A stretch of DNA of 64,000 nucleotides from Variovorax sp. PBS-H4 (GCF_901827205.1 NZ_LR594675.1:5022001-5086000); one strand, 5' to 3'; numbered from the stretch's first letter, positions 51,378 to 60,536 are shown. The notes: generated by a model from the sequence alone, not told the origin. A program made the numbers and translations.

Positions 51378-51959
51378 ATGCAACGCCCCGTGATTCTTGC
51401 CTCGACCTCGCGATATCGCCGCGAGTTGCTCGCCCGTTTCCTTCTACCCTTCGACGTCCACGCCCCCGGGGTTGACGAAACACCCTTGCCAAATGAGGCG
51501 CCAAGCGTTCTTGCCGAGCGGCTCGCTCTCGAAAAGGCGGTGGCGGTGGCGCGCCGCTTTCCGGATGCAGTGGTCATCGGCTCCGACCAAGTGGCCGACC
51601 TGGCCGGCGAGCCGCTGGGCAAACCCGGAAACCACGCCCGTGCGACAGACCAATTGCGCCGCATGCGTGGTAAGACCCTGGTCTTCCAAACAGCTGTGGC
51701 CGTTGTCTGCCAAGCTGCCGGCTTCAGCCAGCGCGACCTGGCGCCCGTGCGGGTCGTATTCCGAAATCTCAGCGACGCGGCGATCGAGCGCTACTTGCTG
51801 GCAGAGCAGCCGTACGACTGCGCCGGCAGCGCCAAAAGCGAAGGCCTTGGCATCGCGCTGCTGGAGGCCATCGACAGCGACGATCCGACGGCGCTGGTCG
51901 GCCTGCCCCTGATCCGCACCGCCAACATGCTGCGCGCCGCAGGGATCGATCTGCTGTGA
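51378..51959 (+). CDS. Maf-like nucleoside triphosphate pyrophosphatase (YceF type)
   Basis: This 193-residue house-cleaning enzyme hydrolyses modified nucleotides. The YceF subgroup acts on 7-methyl-GTP. It opens with ILASTSRYRRELLARF and has the catalytic acid in VVIGSDQVADLAGEPLGKPG; SDQVA rather than SDTVV fits the YceF subtype. YDCAGSAKSEGLGI is the conserved C-terminal stretch. It is divergent from the DUF177 gene and overlaps the RsmI-like gene by four bases. Its specificity is inferred from motifs. Confidence 0.92.
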   Translation: MQRPVILASTSRYRRELLARFLLPFDVHAPGVDETPLPNEAPSVLAERLALEKAVAVARRFPDAVVIGSDQVADLAGEPLGKPGNHARATDQLRRMRGKTLVFQTAVAVVCQAAGFSQRDLAPVRVVFRNLSDAAIERYLLAEQPYDCAGSAKSEGLGIALLEAIDSDDPTALVGLPLIRTANMLRAAGIDLL

Positions 51960-52717
51960 GTCGAGGCAAACTCTACCTCGTTCCGGCGCCGCTCGATTTC
52001 GGTTGCGACACGCCCACCGCGCTTCACGACGTGCTGCCGTCAGGCACCCTGCAAGTCGCTGCCAGCATCACCCACTGGATCTGCGAAAACGCGAAATCGG
52101 CACGCGCCTATCTCAAGCGCATCGATGGCATCACGCGCCTGGCCGCACCACTGCAGGCGCAGCAGATCCAGGAGTTGCCGCGCGAAGTCCACAAAAAGGG
52201 CGATCACCAGGCGGGCCAGTTCGATGCGCGCCCCCTGCTGACCGCAGCGCTGGCCGGCAGCCCTGTCGGATTGCTCAGCGAGGCCGGCATGCCGGCCGTT
52301 GCAGACCCGGGGTCGTCCGTGGTGCGCGCAGCACATGAGCTGGGCATAGCGGTGGTGCCCCTCACCGGACCGGTGTCGCTCCTGCTCGCGCTCGCGGCAA
52401 GCGGGCTCAATGGCCAGAATTTCGCCTTCGTCGGCTACCTGCCGCAGGAAGCCGAGGCCCGCGTCCAGCGCATCCGCGAGCTCGAATCGCTTGCGTTGCG
52501 CACCGGCCAGACCCAACTCTTCATCGAAACGCCCTACCGAAATACTGCCCTGCTGCAAGCCTTGCTGCAGACTCTCCAGCAAAACACACGCCTCGCGGTT
52601 GCCCGCGGCCTGACGTTGGCGAGCGCCGACATCCGCAGCGAGACGGTGAAAGCCTGGCGCGCCAAGCCCGCCGGCACCGACGAACGCACACCCGCTGTGT
52701 TCGCGATCGGACGCTGA
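51956..52717 (+). CDS. RsmI-like SAM-dependent methyltransferase (tetrapyrrole methylase fold)
   Basis: This 253-residue protein has the TP-methylase fold of RsmI, which 2'-O-methylates C1402 of 16S rRNA. It starts LYLVPAPLDFG, has GLLSEAGMPAVADPGSSVVRAAH and VPLTGPVSLLLALAASG. It is shorter than E. coli RsmI (286) and lacks the usual LVPTPIGNLGD start, so it fits the paralogous COG0313 group found beside maf in beta-proteobacteria; the target is not certain. It begins with GTG at 51956, overlapping the maf stop. It ends two bases before the MFS gene. Confidence 0.85.
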   Translation: MSRGKLYLVPAPLDFGCDTPTALHDVLPSGTLQVAASITHWICENAKSARAYLKRIDGITRLAAPLQAQQIQELPREVHKKGDHQAGQFDARPLLTAALAGSPVGLLSEAGMPAVADPGSSVVRAAHELGIAVVPLTGPVSLLLALAASGLNGQNFAFVGYLPQEAEARVQRIRELESLALRTGQTQLFIETPYRNTALLQALLQTLQQNTRLAVARGLTLASADIRSETVKAWRAKPAGTDERTPAVFAIGR

Positions 52718-52719
52718 GC

Positions 52720-53871
52720 GTGTCTGCCACTGTCATGCAGCTGTCAACCCGCACGCGATGGGCATCGCGCGGGCAGTTCTTCGCGTCGGGCTTCATCTTC
52801 GCCACGTGGGGAGTGCATATCCCCACGGTAAAAACCCAATACAGCGCCAATGAGGCTGAACTCGGTCTGGCCATGCTGGCCGCCGGTGTGGGCGCCCTGC
52901 TTGGCTTGACGCAGGCGAGCCGGTGGATCGGCCGCTACGGCGCGCGAGCGACAGCTGGTTCCTGCGGGACCATTTATGCCCTGCTGCTCGCTGGCCTGCT
53001 CGTCATGCCCGGCTATGCCGCATTGCTGGGCCTGCTGGCAGCCTTCGGCATCGTTACCAGCGTATTCGACGTGGCCATCAACACCGAAGCCGCAGAACTC
53101 GAGCTGCGCAACGGGCGTCCGCTCATGAGCGGGATGCATGGCATGTTCAGCCTGGGAGGCATGGCCGGGGCAGTGACCGGCAGCGCTGCGCTCGCTGCGG
53201 GCCTTGCGCCGCAATTGCATCTGACGCTGGTCGCGAGCGCCATGGCGGTGGCGATCGTATTTGCCGCCCAACGGATGCTGCCCCGCGAAGCCACTTCTTT
53301 CGCCGCCAACAACGAAGGCTTCCGCCTGCCTCGCGGCGCCCTCGTCATTCTCGGCGTACTGGCCGCGCTGGGGTTGATTGCCGAAGGCGCAATCTACGAT
53401 TGGAGCGTGCTCTATCTCAAGCAGGAACTGGGCAGTCCGCAACAGCAGGCCGCCCTGGCGTACGCCAGCTTCTCGGCCGCCATGGCCACGACACGCTTCT
53501 TTGGCGACGCGATGCGGGCGCGCTTCGCGCCGGCGGTGCTGCTGCGTGGCAGCGCACTGCTTGCCGCAGCCTCCATGACGCTGGTCTTGCTGACCGAGGC
53601 GCCCTGGCTGGCGCTGGTCGGATTCGCAGGGGTGGGGGTCGGCTTCGCCAACGTGGTGCCGATACTGTTCGCGGCATCGGCACGCGTGCCGGGCATCGAG
53701 CCGGCGCGCGGCATCGCGGCGGTTTCCGCGGCGGCCTATCTGGGCTTCATGGCGGGGCCGCCCGTGATCGGCTTTCTGGCCGAGGTCAGTTCGCTGACTG
53801 CTGCGCTGTATGTCGTCGTGGCATTCGCCATGGGGCTCGCAGCGTCCGCGCGCTGGGCAGACCCTGCCTGA
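52720..53871 (+). CDS. MFS transporter (YbjJ-like)
   Basis: This 383-residue inner-membrane protein has about 11-12 hydrophobic helices in two halves, as in the major facilitator superfamily. The N-terminal half shows FFASGFIFATWGVHIPTVK (YbjJ-type GxxxATWxxxxP) and GRYGAR in the loop between helices 2 and 3. It resembles E. coli YbjJ more than drug exporters, and its substrate is unknown. The start is GTG 52720; the ATG at 52735 is an alternative. It follows the RsmI-like gene by two bases and its stop abuts that of sppA, which converges. Confidence 0.87.
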   Translation: MSATVMQLSTRTRWASRGQFFASGFIFATWGVHIPTVKTQYSANEAELGLAMLAAGVGALLGLTQASRWIGRYGARATAGSCGTIYALLLAGLLVMPGYAALLGLLAAFGIVTSVFDVAINTEAAELELRNGRPLMSGMHGMFSLGGMAGAVTGSAALAAGLAPQLHLTLVASAMAVAIVFAAQRMLPREATSFAANNEGFRLPRGALVILGVLAALGLIAEGAIYDWSVLYLKQELGSPQQQAALAYASFSAAMATTRFFGDAMRARFAPAVLLRGSALLAAASMTLVLLTEAPWLALVGFAGVGVGFANVVPILFAASARVPGIEPARGIAAVSAAAYLGFMAGPPVIGFLAEVSSLTAALYVVVAFAMGLAASARWADPA

Positions 53872-54894
53872 TCAACGCAGCGCCGGTGCGCTGCGCATCG
53901 CGCGCACTGATGCATCGCCGAGCGCCGCGCCGAACTTCTTGGCCAGCTTCTCGGCCACGTTGTCGCGGCGCGTGTAGTCGATGACTTCCTCGGCCTTGAC
54001 GACCTCACGCGCGACGAAATCGACATTGCCTAGCTGATCGGCCAGCCCGAGATCCACTGCCTGCTGCCCGCTCCAGAAGAGGCCGCTGAACAGGCCCGGC
54101 GTGCCAGTCTTCAGCCGATCGCCACGCCCCTTCTTGACCACATCGATGAACTGCGCGTGAATCTGCTCGAGCATTTGCTGGGCATGCGCGCGCTGGGCAT
54201 CGCTCATCGGGCTGAAGGGATCGAGAAACCCCTTGTTCTCGCCGGCGGTCAGCAGCCTGCGCTCGACCCCGACCTTTTCCATCAGCCCCGTGAAACCGAA
54301 GCCGTCCATCAGTACGCCGATGCTTCCGACAATGCTGGCCTTGTCGACGAAGACCTTGTCTGTTGCCGCGGCGATGTAGTAGGCCGCCGAAGCGCAGGTC
54401 TCCTCCACCACCGCGTACACCGGCTTGTTGTGCTTGGCCCGCAGGCGGCGAATCTCATCGTTGATGATGCCGGCCTGCACCGGACTTCCGCCCGGGGAAT
54501 TGATCAAGAGAACGACTGCTTTGGCGCCCTCGTCCTCGAAGGCGGTCTTCATCGCCGCCACGACGAATTCCGCGCTTGCATCGGCGCCGTTGGCGATCTC
54601 GCCCTTGATCTCGACGACCGCGGTGTGTGCCGTGGTCTTGGCGGTGGCCGGCGTGCCGCGCGAGATGGCAAGCCAGACCAGAAAGATGAAGAAGGCCAGC
54701 CAGCTCAGCCGGACGAAAGTTTTCCAGCGGCGTGTGGCCCGCTGTTCGCGCAGGCTGGCAAAGGCGAGCTTCTCGAGCGTAGCGCGCTCCCAACCGGGTT
54801 GCTGCGTCGGATCGTTCCTGGCGCTGCTGTGCGCCGGCGTGGCGCGTTCGAAAGGCTCGAAACCCTCGGGTTCCGTGCGGTGGGGATCGGTCAT
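53872..54894 (-). CDS. sppA: Signal peptide peptidase SppA, 36K type
   Basis: This 340-residue inner-membrane S49 serine protease cuts leftover signal peptides. A single membrane helix lies at about residues 63-81 (FVRLSWLAFFIFLVWLAIS). The S49 domain follows, with LLINSPGGSPVQAG and CASAAYYIAAATDKVF. The catalytic Ser is in ASIVGSIGVLMDGFGF. It is half the size of E. coli SppA, as in the short family type. It is last in the run rluC-HAD-Rieske-sppA and abuts the converging MFS gene. Confidence 0.95.
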   Translation of the reverse strand: MTDPHRTEPEGFEPFERATPAHSSARNDPTQQPGWERATLEKLAFASLREQRATRRWKTFVRLSWLAFFIFLVWLAISRGTPATAKTTAHTAVVEIKGEIANGADASAEFVVAAMKTAFEDEGAKAVVLLINSPGGSPVQAGIINDEIRRLRAKHNKPVYAVVEETCASAAYYIAAATDKVFVDKASIVGSIGVLMDGFGFTGLMEKVGVERRLLTAGENKGFLDPFSPMSDAQRAHAQQMLEQIHAQFIDVVKKGRGDRLKTGTPGLFSGLFWSGQQAVDLGLADQLGNVDFVAREVVKAEEVIDYTRRDNVAEKLAKKFGAALGDASVRAMRSAPALR

Positions 54895-54895
54895 G

Positions 54896-55261
54896 TCAGA
54901 AAGCCAGGGGTTGGAGGTTCCAGGCAGTATGCCAGTGCACCACGCCGTCGCGTTCGCTCAATGCGATCTTCACCAGACCGCCGCGGCAGGGCCCACCAGC
55001 GCATTCACCTGTGTCCGGCTTGTAGACGGCGCCGTGGGTCGCGCACAGAAGCCACCGGCCGCTGTCGTCGAAGAAGCGGTCGGGCTGGAAGTCCAGCTCC
55101 ATTGCCACGTGGCTGCAGCGGTTCAGGTACGCATGTACCTGCCCTTCGTAACGGACTGCGAAGGCCCGGCAGGTCTGGCCGCCGTGAACCACGTCAAAGG
55201 GCACGGCACGGCCGCCCTCCACCAGATCGGCGGCATTGCACAGGGGAATGCTCTCGCTCAT
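54896..55261 (-). CDS. Rieske [2Fe-2S] domain protein
   Basis: This 121-residue stand-alone Rieske ferredoxin has the 2Fe-2S ligands in NRCSHVAMEL (CxH) and LLCATHGAVY (CxxH), so both ligand boxes are complete. Similar small Rieske proteins serve dioxygenases or unknown electron transfer. No oxygenase is next to it here; the neighbours are sppA (one base after its stop) and a HAD phosphatase. Its partner is unknown. Confidence 0.9.
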   Translation of the reverse strand: MSESIPLCNAADLVEGGRAVPFDVVHGGQTCRAFAVRYEGQVHAYLNRCSHVAMELDFQPDRFFDDSGRWLLCATHGAVYKPDTGECAGGPCRGGLVKIALSERDGVVHWHTAWNLQPLAF

Positions 55262-55271
55262 TTCCTGATTT

Positions 55272-55940
55272 TCAAGCGTTCTCGAGTAGCCATTGCGTCA
55301 GACCGGCTACAGAGTGCGCGACATAGAGCGGCTGCAGCGAGTCGAAAGCATCGGGCTCGTGCGCGCCGTAGCTCACGCCCACGCTTGCACAACCGGCATT
55401 GACAGCGAGCTGCAGATCATGAGTGGTGTCGCCGACCATCAAGGTGCGCTCGGCCGGCACCCCCAGTTCATCCATGAGCTCCAGGAGCATGCGCGGGTGC
55501 GGCTTGCCGAATGTCTCATCGGCCGTGCGCGAGGCGTCGAAGCGGTCGCGCAGCGCGACGGTGGCCAAGGCCTCGTTCAGTCCGCGCCGCGACTTGCCGG
55601 TGGCCACTGCGAGCTTGTGTCCCCGATCTTGGAGTGCGTCGAGCATCGGCAGGACGTCATCGAACAGCACGAGGTCGTCCTGGTGCTTGAGATAGTGGTA
55701 GCGATAGCGCCCCCCGAGCTCGGCGTATTTCTCGCGGGGCACATCGGGCGCAGCACGGGCGAGCGCCTCGGCGAGGCCGAGGCCGATCACCCATGCGGCG
55801 TCGTTCTCGCTCGGCTTGGCGCCGCCGACGTCAACCACCGCGGCCTGGATGCAGCGCACGATGAGGCGGGTGGAGTCGTAGAGGGTGCCGTCCCAATCGA
55901 AGGCGATCAGGTCGAAGCGACGCGGGCGGATGTCAGTCAT
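55272..55940 (-). CDS. HAD-family phosphatase, phosphoglycolate-phosphatase-like
   Basis: This 222-residue HAD hydrolase has motif I FDWDGTLYDST (nucleophile Asp), motif II VATGKSRRGL, motif III FGKPHP and motif IV MVGDTTHDLQLA. The cap domain is helical (residues about 30-90). Phosphoglycolate phosphatase (Gph) or pyrophosphatase-like activity is possible; specificity cannot be read. The start at 55940 overlaps the rluC stop by eight bases. It lies between rluC and the Rieske gene, which begins 10 bases after its stop. Confidence 0.9.
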   Translation of the reverse strand: MTDIRPRRFDLIAFDWDGTLYDSTRLIVRCIQAAVVDVGGAKPSENDAAWVIGLGLAEALARAAPDVPREKYAELGGRYRYHYLKHQDDLVLFDDVLPMLDALQDRGHKLAVATGKSRRGLNEALATVALRDRFDASRTADETFGKPHPRMLLELMDELGVPAERTLMVGDTTHDLQLAVNAGCASVGVSYGAHEPDAFDSLQPLYVAHSVAGLTQWLLENA

Positions 55941-56988
55941 GGGTAACGGGCGGAACGGAAACGGCGAGCGCGTCGAGGGCAAGTTGAGGCATCAGCGTGC
56001 GCAACTCGAGCGGCAGCTCAGCCTGCAACGCCATGCGCGCGCCGCTTACGGGGTGGGTGAACTGGAGGCGCCAAGCGTGCAGGAACATGCGTTTCAGGCC
56101 AAGCTTCTGCAGCGCGCGGTTGCGCTCGAAGTCGCCGTACTTGTCGTCCCCGGCGATCGCATGACCACCGGAGGCGAGGTGGACGCGAATCTGATGCGTG
56201 CGGCCCGTCTTGATGGTGACGGCGAGCAGGGAAAATGAGGCCGGCTCGATCGGCAGCGAAACTTGGGCCAGCACCTTGACGAGTGTCACTGCACGCATGG
56301 CATCGGGGTGGTCCTTGGCAACAACGCGGACGCGCCGCTCGCCTGGATCCGAGGATCCAGGTCGGCTCGGCAGCAGATATCGTGCGAGTGGTGCGTCGAG
56401 CACCTTCTGGTTCACGGGCCAGCAGCCCTCGACCAGTGCCAGGTAAGTCTTGCCGGTCTCGCGCTCGCGAAACTGGTGCTGCAAGCCTGTCAACGCACTG
56501 CGTTTCTTGGCCACCAGCAGAATGCCCGAGGTCTCGCGATCCAGCCGATGCACGAGTTCCAGGAAACGGCTTGCAGGTCGCGCAGTGCGCAGCTGCTCGA
56601 TGACGCCGGAGCTTACGCCGCTGCCGCCGTGCACCGCCACGCCCGCCGGCTTGTCGATCGCAAGGATCGCATCGTCTTCGTACAGCAACGGGAACTCGCG
56701 CCCAGGGGCGCGCGGCAAACTACCCTCGCGCTCGCCGCCCGCGGCCATCCGCAGCGGGGGCAGCCGCAGCACGTCGCCCGCTTCCAGCCGGGTCTCGGCC
56801 TGCGCCCGCCCCTTGTTGATACGCACCTCGCCGGACCGGATGATCCGGTACACATGCGTCTTGGGGACCCCCTTGAGCTCCCTGAACAGGAAGTTGTCGA
56901 GCCTCTGACCCGCAAATTCGCCATCGACTGTCAGAAAGCGAACTTCTGCTGCCGCAGGGCTTGGCTTCGCACCTATAATGTTTTTCAC
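55933..56988 (-). CDS. rluC: Ribosomal large subunit pseudouridine synthase RluC
   Basis: This 351-residue enzyme makes pseudouridine in 23S rRNA at positions 955, 2504 and 2580 in E. coli. An S4 RNA-binding domain lies at about residues 27-85 (QRLDNFLFRELKGVPKTHVYR, VRINKG). The catalytic domain has Asp in LVHRLDRETSGILLV. It is divergent from rne, the same pairing as in E. coli (rluC/rne). Its downstream overlap with the HAD gene suggests cotranscription. Confidence 0.95.
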   Translation of the reverse strand: MKNIIGAKPSPAAAEVRFLTVDGEFAGQRLDNFLFRELKGVPKTHVYRIIRSGEVRINKGRAQAETRLEAGDVLRLPPLRMAAGGEREGSLPRAPGREFPLLYEDDAILAIDKPAGVAVHGGSGVSSGVIEQLRTARPASRFLELVHRLDRETSGILLVAKKRSALTGLQHQFRERETGKTYLALVEGCWPVNQKVLDAPLARYLLPSRPGSSDPGERRVRVVAKDHPDAMRAVTLVKVLAQVSLPIEPASFSLLAVTIKTGRTHQIRVHLASGGHAIAGDDKYGDFERNRALQKLGLKRMFLHAWRLQFTHPVSGARMALQAELPLELRTLMPQLALDALAVSVPPVTHD

Positions 56989-57526
56989 CAGCGCGGTCTT
57001 GTAAGTGCTTGATTAAACAGAAGTTTAGAGCACGGCCGGCAGCGCTGCGAGGTCGATGCCGCTTGGGCGTTGAAACTGCAGGCCACGCGCAAACGTGCAA
57101 GGCGGCAGCCGCTTCGTCCAAGCCAAGCCGACGCCCACGAAACACCGATACGGAATACCAGCCGGCAGGCAACAAGCTGCCGGCGGATCGAAGCGAGTCT
57201 CTTTGTGTTGATGCTGCTGATTCAACTGTGCCTACGCTGGCTGCTGCCGGCGCCTACAGGCATTGAGTCATCGGTTGCGCCTATTTCCATCGCGCCAGTT
57301 GCCATCGAAAACATGGCAAGTCAACATCACATCGGGCTCGCGCCCATCCACGCGCCCCCACCCTTGCTGCGATTGAGCTGAAGCTCAATTCAGGTGGCGT
57401 GCGCTCGCACGTTGCCGGCATCCGGGGTCAAGCGGCAATTCCTCCTTCGTTTCGTGAAGCGTCGTCCGTGCATCGTGGGTCCGTCATGGACCGGTGAGAA
57501 CGACAAACGACAAAAGGAAACGCATC
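56974..57526 (+). promoter_or_regulatory. rne: Long structured leader of rne
   Basis: There is no credible gene in the 538-bp gap between rluC and rne. A TATAAT (56974-56979) would give a leader of about 540 nt. Inside it are three clean hairpins: GCCGGCAG/CTGCCGGC (57161-57168/57177-57184), ATTGAGCT/AGCTCAAT (57372-57379/57382-57389) and GGTCC/GGACC (57478-57482/57488-57492). A TTCCTCCTT tract (57439-57447) could pair with the rne Shine-Dalgarno AAAAGGAAA (57512-57520). In E. coli the rne leader is also long and mediates autoregulation. Confidence 0.55.
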
Positions 57527-60493
57527 ATGAAGCGGATGCTGATCAACGCCACGCAGGCAGAAGAACGCCGCCTGGCCATCGTCGACGGGCAGAAGCTCCT
57601 CGACTACGAAATCGAGATCGAAGGGCGCGAGCAGCGCAAGGGAAACATCTACAAGGCGGTCGTGACGCGCGTCGAGCCGTCACTCGAAGCTTGCTTTGTG
57701 GACTACGGCGAGGACCGGCACGGCTTTCTCCCGTTCAAGGAGATTTCCAAGCAATACTTCGCCGAAGGCGTATCTGCCAGCCAGGCGCGCATCCAGGATG
57801 CCATCAGGGAGGGCCAGGAACTGGTGGTCCAGGTCGAGAAGGAAGAACGGGGCAACAAGGGCGCCGCCCTGACCACCTTCATCTCGCTGGCAGGCCGCTA
57901 CGTGGTGCTGATGCCGAACAACCCGCGCGGTGGCGGCGTCAGCCGGCGCATCGAGGGCGATGACCGCGCCGAACTGAAGGAGGCGATGGACCAGCTCGAG
58001 TACCCCAAGGGCATGAGCATCATCGCGCGCACCGCGGGCATCGGCCGCGCCGCCCCCGAACTGCAGTGGGACCTGAACTACCTGCTGAAGCTGTGGGCCG
58101 CGATCGACGGCGCCGCCAAAGGCGGCAAAGGCGCCTTCCTGATCTACCAGGAGTCGTCGCTGGTGATCCGGGCGATCCGCGACTACTTCAACCATGACAT
58201 CGGCGACATCCTGATCGACACCGACGACATCTACGACCAGGCGCAGCAGTTCATGGCGCACGTGATGCCTGAGCATGCGCAGCGCGTCAAGCGCTATCGA
58301 GACGACGCCGCCCTGTTCAGCCGCTTCCAGATCGAGCACCAGATCGAGTCCGCATACGCCCGCACGGTGCAACTGCCCAGCGGCGGCGCGATCGTGATCG
58401 ATCACACCGAGGCGCTGGTCTCGGTGGACGTCAACTCGGCACGGGCCATCAAAGGCGGCGACATCGAGGAGACCGCCACCCGTACCAATCTCGAGGCCGC
58501 CGATGAAGTGGCGCGCCAGATGCGCCTTCGCGACCTCGGCGGCCTGATCGTCATCGACTTCATCGACATGGACGAGTCGAAGAACCGGCGCGAAGTCGAG
58601 AGCCGGCTGCGCGACGCGCTGCGCCAGGACCGCGCCCGCGTCCAATTCGGCTCGATCAGCAAATTTGGCCTGATGGAGATGAGCCGTCAACGCCTCAAGC
58701 CCGCCCTTTCCGAAGGCTCCTCGATCCCGTGCCCCCGCTGCGGCGGCTCGGGCCACATCCGCGACACCGAATCGAGCGCGCTGCAGATCCTGCGCATCAT
58801 TCAAGAAGAGTCGATGAAGGACAACACTGCCGCCGTGCATGTGCAGGTACCGGTGGAAGTCGCCTCCTTCCTGCTCAACGAGAAGCGTCCCGAGATCGCG
58901 AAGATCGAGCTCAAGCAACGCGTCACCGTGCTGATGGTGCCCAACAAGACGCTGGAGACACCCAACTACAGGCTCGAGCGGCTGAAGCACGACGACCCGC
59001 GTCTCGATCACATCGAGGCCAGCTACAAGATGGCCGACGAGATCGAAGATCCGACCTCGGTGACACGGCGCTCGCAAGAGCCGACAAACCGTCAAACCCC
59101 GCTGATCAAGGGCGTGCTGCCCGACGCGCCAGCGCCGGTCGTGGCGCCCAAGCCCGAAGCGGTGCAACCGCCCGCGGCAGCGCCCGCGCCTGTAACGGCC
59201 CAGCCAACGGCCACCCCGGAACCGGCGGAACCCGGCTTCTTTGGCTGGATCAAGCGATTGTTCGGTGCACCTCCTGCGCCGGCGCCGGTCCCGGCGGTCA
59301 TTCCTGTCGAGGCGCCCAAGCCGCGTCGAGAAGGTCGCGGCGGGCGCGACGGCGAACAGCGCACTGCGCGAGAAGGCGAACAGCGCCGCGGCGGACGCGG
59401 CGAAGGCCGAGGCGGTGAACGTCGCGGCGGGCGCACCGGTGAGCGCCGCGAAGGACGCGAAGCGCGCGGCGAGGCGCGCAACGACGCGCCCATGCGCGAG
59501 CCGCGCGAGCCGCGCGAGCCACGCGAGGCACGCGAGGCACGCGAGGCACGGGCACCACGTGACGGCGAGCGGCGAGGCCGCGGCGAGCGACGCGACAACG
59601 AGCCGCGACAGATCCCGGCCGACGCCGAGATCCAGTTCGACACCCAGGCGCTTGCGCCCAATGGCCCGGCGAGCGATGAGGGCGCGGCCCCGGCAGAGCG
59701 AGCGCCACGCGGACGCGGCGAGCGCCGTGAACGCGGAGAACGCGGGGAGCGCGGGGAGCGCACCAGCGATGCCGTGCGAGAGCCTGGCAACGATGCCGCC
59801 CAGCCGGACGGCGAGCGCACCGCCCGGAGCGGCCGCGAGGAACGCGCGCCTCGGGGCGAGCGCGGCGAAGGCAGGCGCGAACGCCGCGGCGAGGCGGCTC
59901 CGCGCATGACGGAAGCTTCTCCCACAGCGGAGGCCTCCCCTGCCGCCGACAGCGCACCTGAATCGGTGATCGAAGATGGTGCGCCGCGCAGAGAGGGTGA
60001 CGAACGCCGCAGCCGCTCGCGTGACCGCTATGGCCGCGATCGCCGCGAACGCGCGCCGCGCGAAGAAGCCGAGGCGGGTCCGGCTGCGCTGCCGGTAGAA
60101 GCACCCGAGGCGAATGCCGCCACCGAGTTCGACCGCCTGCCCAAGGCGCCCGCCGAAGCACCGGCGGCACCTCCCGCTCGGGCCGTTTCCCATGCGCCGG
60201 CAGTGCACACGCGCGCTTTGCCGAAGGTCCAGTCCTACGAGCTGCCGACGGACGAGCTTGCGCAGATCGCCGAGGGCGCCGGCCTGCAGTGGGTGAATTC
60301 AAACGCCGACCGCGTGGCGCAGGTTCGCGCTGCAATGGCGGCGGAGCCACGGCCGGCCCAGGTGCCGCGCGAACGGCCGCCGGCCATCGTGCTCGACGAG
60401 GGGCCGCTGATCCTGGTTGAAACGCGTCGCGACCTGGGAGACATGGTGCTGCCGTTCGAGGAGCCTGTCCACGAAGCCAGGGCGCCCCAGTGA
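57527..60493 (+). CDS. rne: Ribonuclease E
   Basis: This 988-residue endoribonuclease starts mRNA decay and matures rRNA and tRNA. The S1 domain is at about 39-120. The 5' sensor and DNase I-like domain follow, with catalytic Asp301 (SVDVNSARA) and Asp344 (VIDFIDMD). The Zn-link cysteines are 402 and 405 (PCPRCGG). After about residue 530 the scaffold is disordered. It holds an amphipathic segment FFGWIKRLFG (about 575), a likely membrane anchor, and long Arg/Glu/Gly-rich RNA-binding stretches. A conserved end lies beyond about 900 (LPKVQSYELPTDEL). The start at 57527 has AAAAGGAAA seven bases upstream. Confidence 0.97.
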   Translation: MKRMLINATQAEERRLAIVDGQKLLDYEIEIEGREQRKGNIYKAVVTRVEPSLEACFVDYGEDRHGFLPFKEISKQYFAEGVSASQARIQDAIREGQELVVQVEKEERGNKGAALTTFISLAGRYVVLMPNNPRGGGVSRRIEGDDRAELKEAMDQLEYPKGMSIIARTAGIGRAAPELQWDLNYLLKLWAAIDGAAKGGKGAFLIYQESSLVIRAIRDYFNHDIGDILIDTDDIYDQAQQFMAHVMPEHAQRVKRYRDDAALFSRFQIEHQIESAYARTVQLPSGGAIVIDHTEALVSVDVNSARAIKGGDIEETATRTNLEAADEVARQMRLRDLGGLIVIDFIDMDESKNRREVESRLRDALRQDRARVQFGSISKFGLMEMSRQRLKPALSEGSSIPCPRCGGSGHIRDTESSALQILRIIQEESMKDNTAAVHVQVPVEVASFLLNEKRPEIAKIELKQRVTVLMVPNKTLETPNYRLERLKHDDPRLDHIEASYKMADEIEDPTSVTRRSQEPTNRQTPLIKGVLPDAPAPVVAPKPEAVQPPAAAPAPVTAQPTATPEPAEPGFFGWIKRLFGAPPAPAPVPAVIPVEAPKPRREGRGGRDGEQRTAREGEQRRGGRGEGRGGERRGGRTGERREGREARGEARNDAPMREPREPREPREAREAREARAPRDGERRGRGERRDNEPRQIPADAEIQFDTQALAPNGPASDEGAAPAERAPRGRGERRERGERGERGERTSDAVREPGNDAAQPDGERTARSGREERAPRGERGEGRRERRGEAAPRMTEASPTAEASPAADSAPESVIEDGAPRREGDERRSRSRDRYGRDRRERAPREEAEAGPAALPVEAPEANAATEFDRLPKAPAEAPAAPPARAVSHAPAVHTRALPKVQSYELPTDELAQIAEGAGLQWVNSNADRVAQVRAAMAAEPRPAQVPRERPPAIVLDEGPLILVETRRDLGDMVLPFEEPVHEARAPQ
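59495..59548 (+). repeat. Tandem 9-bp repeats in rne scaffold region
   Basis: Six imperfect copies of CGCGAGCCG (last ones CGCGAGGCA) encode Arg-Glu-Pro then Arg-Glu-Ala units inside RNase E. A second short run (about 59725-59762) repeats Glu-Arg-Gly. Such in-frame repeats can change copy number by slippage and alter scaffold length without a frameshift. Confidence 0.8.
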
Positions 60494-60536
60494 GGCCTGC
60501 GCGATAGGCCTTCCCGGCAACACCGAGGACCTCGAG

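Noticed and set aside
57070..57381. Possible 103-codon gene in the rne leader
   Set aside because: It starts with TTG without a ribosome site, spans two hairpins and shows no protein-like conservation that I can recognise. A leader is more likely.
59495..59548. Short tandem repeats as a CRISPR array
   Set aside because: The units are 9 bp, contiguous, without spacers, and in frame inside rne.
57680..60208. Very long open frame antisense to rne
   Set aside because: GC-rich codon bias leaves the opposite strand open; the translation is low complexity and the sense frame has catalytic and cysteine motifs of RNase E.
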